From the NCBI GenBank assembly GCA_003971905.1, contig RSEE01000029.1:186001-250000 (forward strand): a stretch of DNA of 64,000 nucleotides, in the 5' to 3' direction. Source of the stretch: Moniliella sp. 'wahieum' (lineage: Eukaryota > Basidiomycota > Moniliellomycetes > Moniliellales > Moniliellaceae). The notes below the pieces were generated by a model. It was given only the letters and a program-made list of their open reading frames with translations. It searched no databases and was not told where the DNA came from. The position numbers and the translations under genes are program-made. Numbering within the stretch: position 1 is the stretch's first letter; every line of letters starts with the position of its first letter. Below are positions 12,001 to 23,064 of the stretch, piece by piece.

Positions 12001-14361
12001 AATATACGATTCGCTCCGTTCCTCAGCTTGCTGATGGTGAAGCAAATCTTTTGCATCAGAGTCAACGATTCCACAACTTGGTCGTGCGCCTGCTCCGACT
12101 TTGTTCAGACGCTCCTCCAGTTCCCCCACATAGTCAGACTCGTCCGCCTCGCGGTTGGAGAGATGGCTCATGCCACCCTGAAGCTCAGCCAACTCTTCGC
12201 TGGTCCGTTCAGCAGCTCGTTCTTGGTCAAGAAGCCGGCCCTCCAGTTCGCTCACTTTGGCTTCAAGCATGACCACGAGGTCTTCCGAATCACCCAAGGC
12301 AGCCTTGAGCAGGTTGATCTGACCAGTGAGGACATCCATCGACTTTTATACTCGAGGATAACAGGCTCAGCGGACTTAGGGAACATGTCCTTGCTCTCAT
12401 CCCGCTCAGACGGAGAAGAGGCGCACGCCGTTTACAAGTGGCGGACGGGGATTGGGCATGTTGGCTCCAACGTGCGTTTTCCAACTTGAGCTGCGTCATT
12501 CCTCGGCCATTTGAGCAAGACGGTCTTGTTGCTTGCGAATGGTTTCCTGCGCCTCCCAACCATCCGATCCAACAACAGCACTGCCTCTTGATCAATGGCC
12601 GATGCAGCTGGGGACAGCGATCGAGCCTTGCGTAAGTTTTGGCGGAGCTTGGTCACCAGCGCCTGCAGATGGCTTACGTCGTCCCACCCAGGCTCATGCT
12701 CGTTTAGCTCTGCTCTTTGTTTTTGATTGCTCGAGCTCGGGAGGCATACTGCAATGTGTTGATCGTTTCGCTCACGTTAAACTCGGTCGGACTGACGCAA
12801 GCAATCATCAGCGTATAGGCGTTTCCCCCCAGCGAGTCCTGAAGTAGGCGAGTCAATTTGGAATCGATAGGGGACATGCACGGCCTTTTTGCCCTTGGAA
12901 CGTCTCCCAAGGCCGAGATCACGTTCCCCAACGCATGGAGGCCCGAGTTGATGCTGATGCCCTCCTTGATGCGCTCCCCCTTGGATAAGGTACGTTTGAG
13001 CTGGGTGGGAGATTAGGTCAGATAATTGGTTTCCACCAGCACAAGAAGGAGGGACTAACCCGTTCAGATCCCGCCAGATCGACAAAGTGGAACTTGCTGA
13101 TGGTGGTACCATTTCATCGTCAGAGTAGATCTCTGCACTTTTTGAGATGGATTGACCCCGATGGCTTCCCGACGTCTGGGATGGGGCCGGCGAGAAGCCA
13201 TGGACAGCAGGTTTCCTGCCCCCATTTTGGGCGAGGTCAATGGAGGCGAACACCGCCCCAGCTGTAGGCCGAACCATGGATTGCGGCCGCGGGATGGCTG
13301 ACATGGGCGTCCGCCTTCCGGGTGAGGTACGACTTGATGAAACAGGGGTGATACGACCCCCAAGGGAAGGAGCGTCGGCTGATTCAATCCAGGGAGATCC
13401 AGGGGACTGGGATGAGTGCCCAAGGTGGAAGGTGGGCGGTTGGTACAGGCTCAGAGGGAGGTGTTGGTGCTTCAGCGTCAAGCTGAAGATGGCATGGGAG
13501 CGGGAGGATTGGGTGTTCATATCCGTCTCGTTGGTGCGACGGGCGGCGTTACCCTGGGCTAGCAGGCCATAACGTCGGCCACGCTTTGAACTGTGATCTC
13601 GTTCATGCCCGACCAAACGATTTGGCCTTTGTCCTGACGATCTGGACGAGGGGGCGAATCAGCGGGGCGGTCTGGGTCGGCAAGTAAATCGATCAGTCTT
13701 CGTTGTACAGTTCGATAAAGCTGACAGACAGGACGAAGTTCGAACTGGGGTTTGTGTCACGGGTAATGCGATGGAAGATGTCAGCAACCGCACGTGGGAT
13801 TATGCCAGTGGCGGGTGTTGTAGGCGCTCGAATCATCAGGGGAAAAGGTGGAGGTGGGACCCATGGCGGTGCCCATGGTGTACGACTTTCCGCTGCTCGT
13901 CTGGCCATAGGCAAGGACGGTGGCATTGTACCCCTCAAAGAATTTCGGGATCAGTGGCTGAACCGAGTCGGCATACTGCAGCCTGGTCGTCCGTGGAGGC
14001 AAAGACACGTCGTAATCATAGCTGTGTTGGCTGCAGCGGGGGTCGCCGGGCCGGACGCGCCAGGGGGTACAGATGGATCGACTCGAACGCGGGCAGCGCC
14101 GTCGGAGAGAATGGATCCGCTGCCAGCGCGGGGAATGGCGGCACGATCGTTGGGGGTCAGGGGCCGGATGCGGACAACAACGTGGACAGCATTCGCATGG
14201 GCGGTGGCGGTGGCGGTGGCGGTGGCGCTGGGGACGGGGTCTTCACTGGCAGAGGCGAAGGAGGCGGTGCTGCCGGCGCTGAGGGCAGGGGTGTGGGGCT
14301 GGTGCTCGGAGAGAGGAGCAGGGGGGATGGGGGAGACGGATGGGGGCGGGATGCCCGACAT
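9086..14361 (-). CDS. kinesin-4 family motor protein
   Basis: Plus-end-directed kinesin with an N-terminal motor and a long coiled-coil tail. The start [11 protein letters not shown] at 14361 precedes a Ser/Thr/Ala-rich leader, then [14 protein letters not shown] near 14190. The P-loop reads [15 protein letters not shown] near 13875-13915, with S for the usual G and [12 protein letters not shown] lies near 13700, switch [14 protein letters not shown] near 13490-13530 and switch [15 protein letters not shown] near 13065-13100. An intron follows switch II. After it come [21 protein letters not shown] and [20 protein letters not shown] near 12790-12960; this block matches the kinesin-4 class. 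About 120 low-complexity residues are inserted between switch I and switch II. From about 12600 to 9086 the protein is almost all coiled coil (for example [16 protein letters not shown] near 10540), ending KTRGCFI. Many frameshifts are present; total length is about 1,700 residues. Confidence 0.85.
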
Positions 14362-15464
14362 GCCAGGCAGGGGCGCGGAGCCAAGCGGCGGGCAGAGGGA
14401 GGTGGGGGTGGGGGTGTGGGGTGGTGGGGGTGGGCGTGAGGGTGGGTGCTGGGGGGGCTGAGGCGCTGAGCGGACTGCTGAATGCTGCGACGCGAGAAGG
14501 CGAGCGTGGCCTGGGGGTTGGCTGGGCTGGCTGGGCTGGGGGTGCCAGCTAGCAAAGCCTAACCGCAGAACACTGTGCGCCCAGCCGCTGCCCCCGCCCG
14601 CACGGATGCACGCAGCCCACACTGGCCCTGTGCGGGGCTGCGATGTGGCGCACAGTTTCGCGCCGGGGCTGCACACTGCCCCCAAGGCAGGGGGGCCCGC
14701 GGGGCGGCTGGAGATCCGACGCAGGAGCGCTCCCAGACGCGACGCCTGCGATTGTCCTCCCAGGCCTCACTAGTAACTAGTAACTAGTAACGGCGCAGGT
14801 GCCCAGTGGCGCTTACCGAGTAGTCACTAGTCATTAATCATTCGCGACGCGTGATATGTGACACACGCGATGCTGGTGACATGCATGACATGGCCGTGCA
14901 GACGTGTGTGCTGCGTGCTGCCTGGTGCTGCGGTGGGTGCTACGCGCCAGGGCACGAGGCCACTGTGCTGTCCTGTCTGCGTACGCTTGGGGCTGCATAT
15001 CCAGTGCTACGTAGTTCCGTCGCTGGTTCCTAGCTCGTGCTCTGTCCGTCTGTCCCATGTCCCGCTCCATCGACGGGGGCCAAGTGAAACGTTCAGCTGA
15101 ACATTCAATGTTCATCGTTCAACATTCAATCACCAGGTCTCGCATCCTATCTCCATTCTCTCCATTCTTGCATCGGGCAATCTCACAGAGCCACGCACTT
15201 CAATCCGTTTGCGATCGAAGCAGACTTTGCTCCCTACCTGCCCCGCAAAACACTACACCCAGTCCTTTGTTAAACGTGAAACGTGAAACGTAACGTATAA
15301 AGGGTACACGCTAATTGATTCCGGCGTGATCTGGCAGCTCTCTTTGTGGCAGCTCTCAGTGGGACGAACGCCGGCTTTTCCAAAGGCTTACAAGTCGCGT
15401 GTGGTCGTGATGGGCGTATTCGAGTGAACAATCGCTATTCGTCTGGCACCCATATCCGCTGGCG
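14362..15464. other. intergenic with short tandem repeats
   Basis: About 1.1 kb upstream of the kinesin gene and downstream of the minus-strand HEM13 half. It contains the TAACTAG repeat at 14770-14791. Near 15085-15130 lie clustered TGAAC/GTTCAAC words, and near 15271-15300 GTGAAAC words. No protein-coding similarity was recognised. Confidence 0.5.
14770..14791. repeat. short tandem repeat, unit TAACTAG, three copies
   Basis: Three adjacent copies of a 7-bp unit built on CTAGTAA are read directly from the sequence. A related ACTAG/CATTAATC word set recurs at about 14822-14840 and at 28265-28310. Confidence 0.85.
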
Positions 15465-16110
15465 CGCTTAGCACTTACACCTCCATCATCTTGTGCTCCC
15501 CCTCCCTCACCCGGCGCGGTCCGCCCCAAAAGCCCGTGTTTGCGCCCCAATACTATGGCTCCATGTATACTCCCACCCGGCGTGCCGCGGCAGACTCCGC
15601 ATCAGGACATTCTCCACCCGTGCCCCGAGCGTTGGCAGCCCAAACTTGATCCCCCGGTCGTAAATCAAGTTGAACTCGGCATACCGTCCCAACCGAATCT
15701 CTTGCCAGGCCCAAGTCCCGCAGCGTGTACGGCGTCTTTTTGTGCTTCTCAACAATCGCGGCTTATATGTTGGCACAAATGCGTTCCCCAAGCTGCGCAC
15801 CGTCTCGCAAACAATCTCTCAACATGGTTCTTCTCGGGCGAACGAGCCAAGAATGCCGCCTTGTTCCTGTCAAAGAGGCCCATGAAAGATGCCCCCCCGG
15901 TGGAGAGAGAGAGATCATCAAAGAAGACACCGTCCATACGGTTCTCGTTTTGCCGTGGGAAATCCAAGAGTACTACTTGTCGCACCAGCGCTTCCAAATC
16001 GGGTCGAAAGCCGGTCACACTTGTGGGCAACTGCCTTACGGGTGGCATGGAAGTGCTTGACACCGTCCTCGCTGAGGTGCATGTGTGTCAACAAGCGCAT
16101 GGAAGTGTAC
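15465..16110 (-). pseudogene. HEM13: coproporphyrinogen III oxidase, C-terminal half (broken locus)
   Basis: Coproporphyrinogen oxidase makes protoporphyrinogen IX in haem synthesis. Read on the minus strand from about 16110, this half starts LLTHMHLSEDGVKHFHATRK (family: DLTPxYLxxEDxxxFH). It continues with NENRMDGVFFDDL, then TVRSLGNAFVPTY, and the strongly conserved GRYAEFNLIYDRGIKFGLP near 15640-15700, then PRHAGWEYTW. The match weakens near 15470 (GEHKMMEV). There are several frame changes. The N-terminal half lies immediately to the right but on the opposite strand, so no single transcript can encode the enzyme as assembled. Conserved segments such as the family HRxExRGxGGxFFDD are altered here. 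Either the locus was broken by a genuine inversion or the assembly is wrong. Confidence 0.72.
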
Positions 16111-16600
16111 ATCCCCTACCTGCAATGCCATAATGACCACAAGGGCTGGGCAAAGCACCAAGAAGGAATGCTTTTTGATTGACGCTTGCAAACGTCTGGA
16201 AGGCCGAGAGAAGACATTTCGTCGGTCATTCAAGGTGGTGATATACGTTTGACAAGGGCGGCGTCACCATCTTCATTGTCCATGGCCATCTGCCCCCAGT
16301 TGCTATTCGTCAGATGAGTGTGGACCACAGCAACTTGATTGACAAATGGTATTAGGGTATACATCCTTGAAGAGCCCGAAGCCGAGGTGATGGGGCTGCA
16401 CTTCTTTGCCGCTCAGCTGGGCTTAGTGATCCACCCCAAGAACCCATTTTGCCCCACCACGCACCTCAACTACCGCTACTTTGAGCTGACTCACCCTCCC
16501 ACGCTTCAGGACGGTACCTTCAATCCACGCCACCTCCAAGACAAGAAGGACACGCGGATGGGACGAGCAAGGCCGTGGAGTGGCCGTTTGGCAGGGATGT
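16097..16600 (+). pseudogene. HEM13: coproporphyrinogen III oxidase, N-terminal half, inverted relative to the C-terminal half
   Basis: On the plus strand a candidate start (MEVYIPYLQ) lies at about 16097. It is followed by SSVIQGGD and by FDKGGVTIFIVHGHLPPVAI at about 16250-16310, matching the family segment FEKxGVNxSVVxGxLPPxA. A probable intron follows near 16350. Then comes [20 protein letters not shown] at about 16420-16480, the signature VIHPxNPxxPTxHxNYRYFE. After [11 protein letters not shown] the similarity fades at the point where WWFGGGxDLTP should follow. The glycine-rich loop (GGGGxS) is not preserved and the conserved N of GVN is T. The piece ends where the minus-strand half ought to continue. 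Confidence 0.7.
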
Positions 16601-17611
16601 GGATTTTCTGTGCGCATCAGTTGCGATGCGCTGGCATCTGTATTCACCGAAAGATCCAGGTTGCATCGATCGGCGAGGTGGGACTTGGATGCTTTCCCCT
16701 GGTCAACCAAGGCCGTCGTAGTTCCAACAAAGGGACGTTATTGCGTGTGTTGAGCAGCACAAAAAACAAGTTGGGTGGGCTGGTACGGACGAATGGGCGT
16801 GGCAGCCGGAGTGACAGTCGGATCAGCCTGTGGGTCCTTTAAGCAGAGCCCAGGGGGTGGGCACTGTAGTACAGGTTGTGTATAGACTGTGTGGTTTGTT
16901 CACTGCCAAGGGAGAAAGGTATCGAGCGGAACGTTAGGAAAACAGACCTGGAAGGGCAGGGCGTCGGCGGCCTGGGATCGTCCGACTGACGTTCGTCGCA
17001 GTAAGGCCGGTCGCATGCTGTGTGGTTCGCGTCGCCTGTGGCAAAAGTCCATTTTGCTCTCGTGCCTCGCGTTATTAGCTTTGCTCCTTCCTCGGTAGCT
17101 GCTGCGGCTATTGTGCGGGTCTAAGCAGTGCCGGGGATGCACTGATGTCTCGATCATCAGTCGATCATCTCTCAATTAGCATGATTCATGAGCGCATGGA
17201 CGCATCAGCTACTTACAACGAACCACGCTACCATCTCTCCCCCTTGGAAATCGCGGTGATAATGACCAAAGAGGCGCACGTTACTACTTCTCCAGAATAC
17301 TAATACGGTACTGCCCGTCTGCACGATGGATGCAATACTAGTTATGCAGCCTGAGCACGCCAAGCTGAGCCCCCAACATTCCCCTCCATCTCGGTCGGCT
17401 TCCCTACTCACTCGACTAGGTTACTACGCATCCCAGCGGAGGCGAGACGAACTATTACAGACGAGAAACGCGGCAAATCAGCTAGGGCAAGGCAACGGAC
17501 AAAAAAGGCCATAGATAGGAATCGGACCGTGTCGAAGGAGAGGGTGGAGAGTGCAAAAGAGAGGTGGTATCAACTTCCTTGATTGCCCACTGCAGACGGC
17601 ACAAGCTAGTG
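16601..17611. other. intergenic
   Basis: About 1 kb between the plus-strand HEM13 half and the 3' end of the ROM2-like gene. A short open stretch at about 16570-16740 ([11 protein letters not shown]) faintly recalls WWFGGGxDL of the oxidase but does not continue into the family. Nothing else is recognisable. Confidence 0.4.
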
Positions 17612-20600
17612 CTAGGGCTGGTACCCATTAGCATAGCCTGGCCTTTGAGGCATGGGCTGCGCCAGCTGCGAAGCACCGTGCGGCGCGGGCGGCGCGGGTG
17701 GCTGGGACGAAGGGTACGCACCCATTCGGCCGGGAGGACCCTCGCCTGGCTGTTGGCGACGGATCGAGCCCATCATCGGCAAAGGAGAGTGAGTTCGTCG
17801 CATCGAGCCAAGCGGCGCAGGCCCGCTCGCCGAAAACCCGTGGGGGCAAAGGGAGCGCCAGGAGCGATTTGGCCCACGTTCATGTGCATGTTCATGTTCA
17901 CTTCATGTTCATGTTCACGTTCATGTTCATGTTCATGGGCATGTTCATCGGCATCTTCATGTTCATCGGCGCCCCAGGCATGGGAGGCGGAGGCGGCGGC
18001 GCGCCTGGGATGATGGGAGGCGGAGGTGGAGCACCGGGCATGACTGGCACAGGCGGACGTCCGGTGACATGTTGAGCGGCCATGCCCGGACTAAAGTGCG
18101 AAACGGCCGAGGGACCCGGTACGGGTCCCACGCGAACCGGACCCATGGCCGGGCTGACCTTGACACTGTGCAGACTGGGCGAGCGAAGCGGAGGGACCAC
18201 CATCGGAGCCACTTGGGGGCTAGAAGGGGCAGCCAGCGAGCGCATCGACGGAGCCGGACTGGGCGGGGGACGGGGTGGTACAATGACAGGACCCGGCTTG
18301 GCTACCGGACCCGAATGTTGGGCCAACTGCAACGGTACCCCAGCTCCACTTGCTGCAGGGCCAGGACGCAAATGTAGATCGAGTTGTCCCCTTGGAGCAC
18401 AATGTTGTGGCGCGAGGTGAAGGCGCTTTCCCACATGGGACTGTGCGCAGCACTGGTCGGCTTGCTCGTGGGAACATGGGCCTGGCTAAACGCAAACGGC
18501 ATCATGCTAATCTGGTTGAGATGCTGCGGGGGAGGCATTGGAGCACTGGGGTAGCGCTGCGGTACAGCCGGCATACCAGGCCCACCAGCGGGGAAGCCAG
18601 GGCGGCCGGGAGCTGCCCGGTAGGGCCCCAAGGCGGGGGATGAACTGGGATTTAACAGCACCGGGGCCGACGAAGAGGGAGGCAAAGGGGGGCGTCCTGG
18701 GCCAGGAGGACGATTGGTACTTCCCATGGGAGTGCCCTGCCCACCAGGGGCAACCCCAGCTCGAGACGATTCTTTGCTCTCCGTTGCTGCAGGAGCTGTT
18801 GTTGCAGCTCTTTTTTCGACGGCACATGAGGCGAAGGATCGGCAAAGAGGCATCCCAACCGTGAGCCAGTCAGGATCTGGTGCAACGCGCCGGTCGAGAC
18901 GTGGCGGATCTCGACAAAGCTCGAATCAAATGCCAAGAGGTATGGGTACGACAAGGCAAACGAGGTCGGGTGCCCCTCCCACGAGATGAGCCAATCCGGG
19001 CGGGAGCGACGACCAAACCGATTGACATAGAAAGCAAACTCGTCGTAACAGAAAACTCGCCGTGAATGAGGTAGATCGCCAGAGGGCGGGCGGTAACTTC
19101 TTTGTTGCTGGTCAAAAATCGAGCTTGGGGTCGGTCACGTCCAATATCCCCTGGGTATCGAGCGTGTCAATGTCCACAATCTCGAACCCCTTGGCACAGC
19201 TGAGACAGAGTCTGTTTTGAGGAAGACAGCGCCTGAGGACTCGGTCGAAACGTAAAAGTCCTTGTAGATGCGCAGCGCGTCTTGACCCTTGGAGTGGTTC
19301 GAGCTCCACTGCAGCCCGGGACGTTTGCCCTGGGCTCGCTGCTTGGCGTCAAGAGGCTCGAAAAGACGGATGGTCGATGAGACAGTGCTGGACTTGACTG
19401 CACACACCAACGTCTTATTGTTGACGCTGCCGACGCAAAGAAATGAACCGTTCCTTGGATGCGCCGACCCGCACGAAGAGACGCATCACAGTTGGTCGGA
19501 TTGAGAGCGTCCAGAGTGAATGTCCAGAGCGTCTTGTCGGAAAGAACGAGGAGGACTTGATATTCCTCCAATACTTCGATTTGCGCCACGTCCGGCAGAG
19601 GAAGTACCTTGGTAGGAGGGCGAGCACCCTTGCGAAGTTCAGAGAGAAAGACACCCTGTTCGTTCCATAGATAACTCTTCGTCCAAAGTCGAAGGGACAC
19701 AACAGTTGGGGCGAATGTCTTGCTCCTCTGCTGGCAAGGCATGACCCTTCTGGTGACGGTCCGGCCGCTCTGGCTCACGCGGGGGAGTAAAGTCAGCGAG
19801 CGGGCCAATAGGCATAGTCTCAAAATGTTGCTCCGATTGCGAAGCTGAGCCTGGGCCTCGTCGATGTGCTCGAACCACTTTTGACGTCCAACAAAGGTCG
19901 ATGCCCAAAGGGTCATGGAATAGCCATTGCGTCCGAGGAAGGTGAGCCGCAGCGCATACCCGTCTTAACATCTTGTTTGGGACCAGTTCCAGGGCAAGAA
20001 CCGAGGTGAGACGGTTGCCTGTGCTCATGCGGGTGGTGAGTGATTTGAGCTTGCCAGAAGGCTTGCTGCCAGTGGGAGCAGGTATGTCCTCGTAAACTGT
20101 GCACATCAGTAGTTCCAGAGGAATTGGCTTGCGGTTCACACGGAGGATCTCGACCTTGTGCACAATCTTTGGCTTGACCAGTACAAATGCATGGTCAAAC
20201 AGGTATGCTTGAAGTTCCGCGGTTTCACCCTGCCCACTTCCACCTCGACGCTTTAACGGGCCCTTAAAAACCATCTCGCGCCCCTCGTGTCTGAGGTGGA
20301 GGTCGACTTCCTCGCCGGGCTTGAAGATAAGCTGGTCTGCCAAGGTCGTTACTTGGAAACGGTTTCGCTTTTTCCCTGTCTCCTCATTCACCTGGGAGAG
20401 GAATTGCTTGACCATCTTGATCACCTCGGGAAGGGTCTCCTTATCGGATTCACCATCCTTGGTGTATTTGATCACCTGCTCCAACAGAAGTGGGTAACGG
20501 GCCAAACGCGTGGTAGGCTTGGTCAAGTATCCATTGAGTTCCAGCTTGCGCGACTCTGGTAACCGTTCAACTTCCTGCACGTTGAGACACGGTCAGTACA

Positions 20601-23064
20601 TCGCTCCCAAAGCCAAACAGAGAGCCGGATACGCACATCTACAAACGCAACAAACTTGGGATTTTCAGCCTTCTCCTTTTCAAACTCGTACTTGCCGTAC
20701 AGCTGGTGCGCGCCATAGCGGACAAAGGGTGCAAAGAGGGGAACACGACTCAAGAAGACATCGCCGATCTGCTTGACCACATCCTTGCTTTTGCCGGCGA
20801 ATCAGAGCATCCGAAAGGGGCTTGTTGACAGAAAGAATTTCCTCTGCGTTCCAAAACACTTGACGTACAAATTGAGCGCGCCTGTCTTCGGGTTCAATTA
20901 CGCCCGGGGTGTTGCGCAGTGGGTTCATCCAACGATCTCGTAGTATTCCAAGTCATGGACAAAGTCGGCCTCCGTGTTGACTACTTCGTTGATCAGTTCT
21001 TGCCGCTTGCGTTCCCTGCTGTCGACGCTTTCCAGCACTTCTTTACTCACCTTATCCGCCCACAAGGCGCCGGGGTGGAGCGACGGGCATCGTCATCTTC
21101 GTCGCCGTCCTGGTTGTCTTGTACGCCCGGCAATGCGCCCCTGATTGGCTCAGGGCCAGGCGCCCGCCGCGCACACCAAGGCACCATCTGCTCCCGCTTC
21201 GGCTTGAGCAGCCGCCGCCTCGTCCTTCTCGTGTTGGGTAAGATGATGATGATCCCGTTGGCGCAAACGCTGGCGCTGCTCAAGCCGAACATGCTGAGCC
21301 ATGCGTCGAGGGCAAGAGAGAGAGTAACAGAGATGTTCATCCGTGCAGGTAGAAGAGTAACATTTGGTAAGAGGAGTAAAGACACCCGATATCGCCACTG
21401 AATCATCTCCGTCCAGTAACGAGTCGGTGTCCTCATCAATGCCCTCGGTACCGGGTTCCGCATCATCGAACCCATTAGCCAAGTCGGCATCCTCCACATT
21501 GGCAAGAACGTTCACATCCGTCATGGGACCCAACCCTAATCCACCAAGACGGTGGAGCCGTCGACGGGCAGCATGGTCCCTTCCCCCGCCACCTGGCATT
21601 CGGCCACGGAATTGGTAGAGCTCAGTGGCCGAGTCGCGCAGTCGACGGTCGTACGTGACGTGATGGAAAAACTTATTTTGTTCCAGACTGCGCCCGACGA
21701 GCAGGGCCAGGTTCCGATGGGAGCTCGCCTTGGTATCGGGCCTGTCTCGTCCGAGCGTGGGCTCCCGAGGCCCAACAGTTGGACCAACACATCCACCGCC
21801 TCAGATCCATCAAAGGCATCCTTGTAGGACAAGCCATCTTTCGTACGTTCGCGAACTGGGATGCCAGCTTGCATTGCGCGCGCCATACGGCTGAGCAACG
21901 CAGGATTGAGCGGCAATTGGGGAAGATAGTTGGGCGTATCCGGTTCGTGCAGCCGAAGCAGCGTGTGTTCTGGGCTGGCCTGGGGACTGGGGCGGTGTAG
22001 TTCACGCTGCTTGTGCTCTCTCGAGCAACGAAAGAGTCGGAGCTGTGAGATTGGTTGGCTTGAATCTGTTGGTGATGGAAAGCCAGAGTGTCAAGTGATT
22101 CCGAGCGCTGACGAAGGTCCCCGCGTGATGACCTTGACGTCCCCACCGATAAAGGTTGCGAATCGTGGCGGTCCACAGGCCAAGGGGCCTGGTGCGGCAA
22201 AGCGACCTCCTGGGGGTGGGGGGAGATGTGAGGTGAAGGTCCATGTGACGCGTACGGGGAGGCTTGGGGAAAAGCGGAAGAGTGGTCTTGTCTTGCTTCT
22301 GCGGCCGAGGCGAAGCGGGATGACGAGGCGTTTGCGCCATTCGGGCGGCTGCGCATTAGCCCAGTCATGCGTCTGGCTGCTGCCGCCGTATGGACTGGCC
22401 ACATCCAACGCGTGGACCCCGCCGGGACAGATATATGCGGGAGTCACAGGAGAAGACGAGGTGGAGGAGGTCGCACGGTAGAGAGAAGGCGAGAAACTTG
22501 ACAGACTGTCTGAGCGTTGGGGCCCAGCACTAGCTCGTGGGGGGTGGGGTGCGATGTGACAAAAGCCATGCGTTGAGCTTGTATCTGGGCTCGCGCATCC
22601 TCCTGCGACGCAAAGCCTGCGGAGGGCGGCGAAGGGATTGTCGAGGCAGGAGCGGAAGGGCGCCGATCTGGGGCCCGAGTGGACTCGGCCGAGTGTGTGT
22701 GCAGCGTAGGGTCGGCAGCGGGTAGAAGCGAACTAGGTAATTGAGGTGGCGCTGGCGAGGGCGGCTACCGAAAAGCCATCATACGCATCTTCCAAATCAG
22801 CCAGATCCTCCGCCTCGGAAGAAGGCGGCTGTGGCCCAGGGGAAATGCCTCAGAGCGTCGGTCAGGGCTGGTGGCGACTGTCAGGGCATCAGCCAGGGTG
22901 GGGGGTCGGGGCGGATGGAAGGGGGCGCCAGAGAAGCTGGATACGGATGAGGGGCTGGTAGGCATGCCGGGGTGAGGGAACGCACCAGGGCGCGAGTAGT
23001 AGCCAGGCGCCTGGGGGGCAGCCGAGCGACTGCTGTAGGAGGTGGCCATCGTGACGGGGCTCAT
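17612..23064 (-). CDS. ROM2: Rho1 guanine nucleotide exchange factor with DEP, DH/PH and CNH regions
   Basis: Exchange factor for Rho1 in cell-wall integrity signalling at the plasma membrane. The start MSPVTMATSYSS at 23064 opens a Pro/Ser-rich leader, but a proline-rich frame continues upstream to about 23560, so the start is uncertain. The DEP region lies near 21600-21880 (MQAGIPVRERTKDGLSYKDA, then DGSEAVDVLVQLL). The DH domain spans about 20400-20990 (AQFVRQVFWNAEEILSVNKP; YGKYEFEKEKAENPKF; LELNGYLTKPTTRLARYPLL). The PH region follows (DQLIFKPGEEVDLHLRHEGR; GREMVFKGPLKRR). The CNH region runs from about 19900 to 18800 (GFEIVDIDTLDTQGILDVTD; YPYLLAFDSSFVEIRHVSTG). An intron lies at about 20577-20637. 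Unusually, some 350-400 low-complexity residues follow the CNH, ending PGYANGYQP. Several frameshifts are present. Confidence 0.83.
17880..17965 (-). repeat. in-frame Met/Asn-coding hexanucleotide repeat in the ROM2 tail
   Basis: Near-tandem copies of a 6-bp unit (ATGAAC-type on the minus strand) encode a tract such as MNMPMNMNMNVNMNMK next to polyproline blocks (GAPPPPPPMPGAP). The repeat is part of the coding sequence of the exchange factor. Confidence 0.8.

Noticed and set aside
16570-16740. [11 protein letters not shown] as the WWFGGGxDLTP segment of coproporphyrinogen oxidase
   Set aside because: Only four or five positions fit, the catalytic-loop glycines are missing and the frame does not continue into the family. 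I treat it as chance or at most as a relic.
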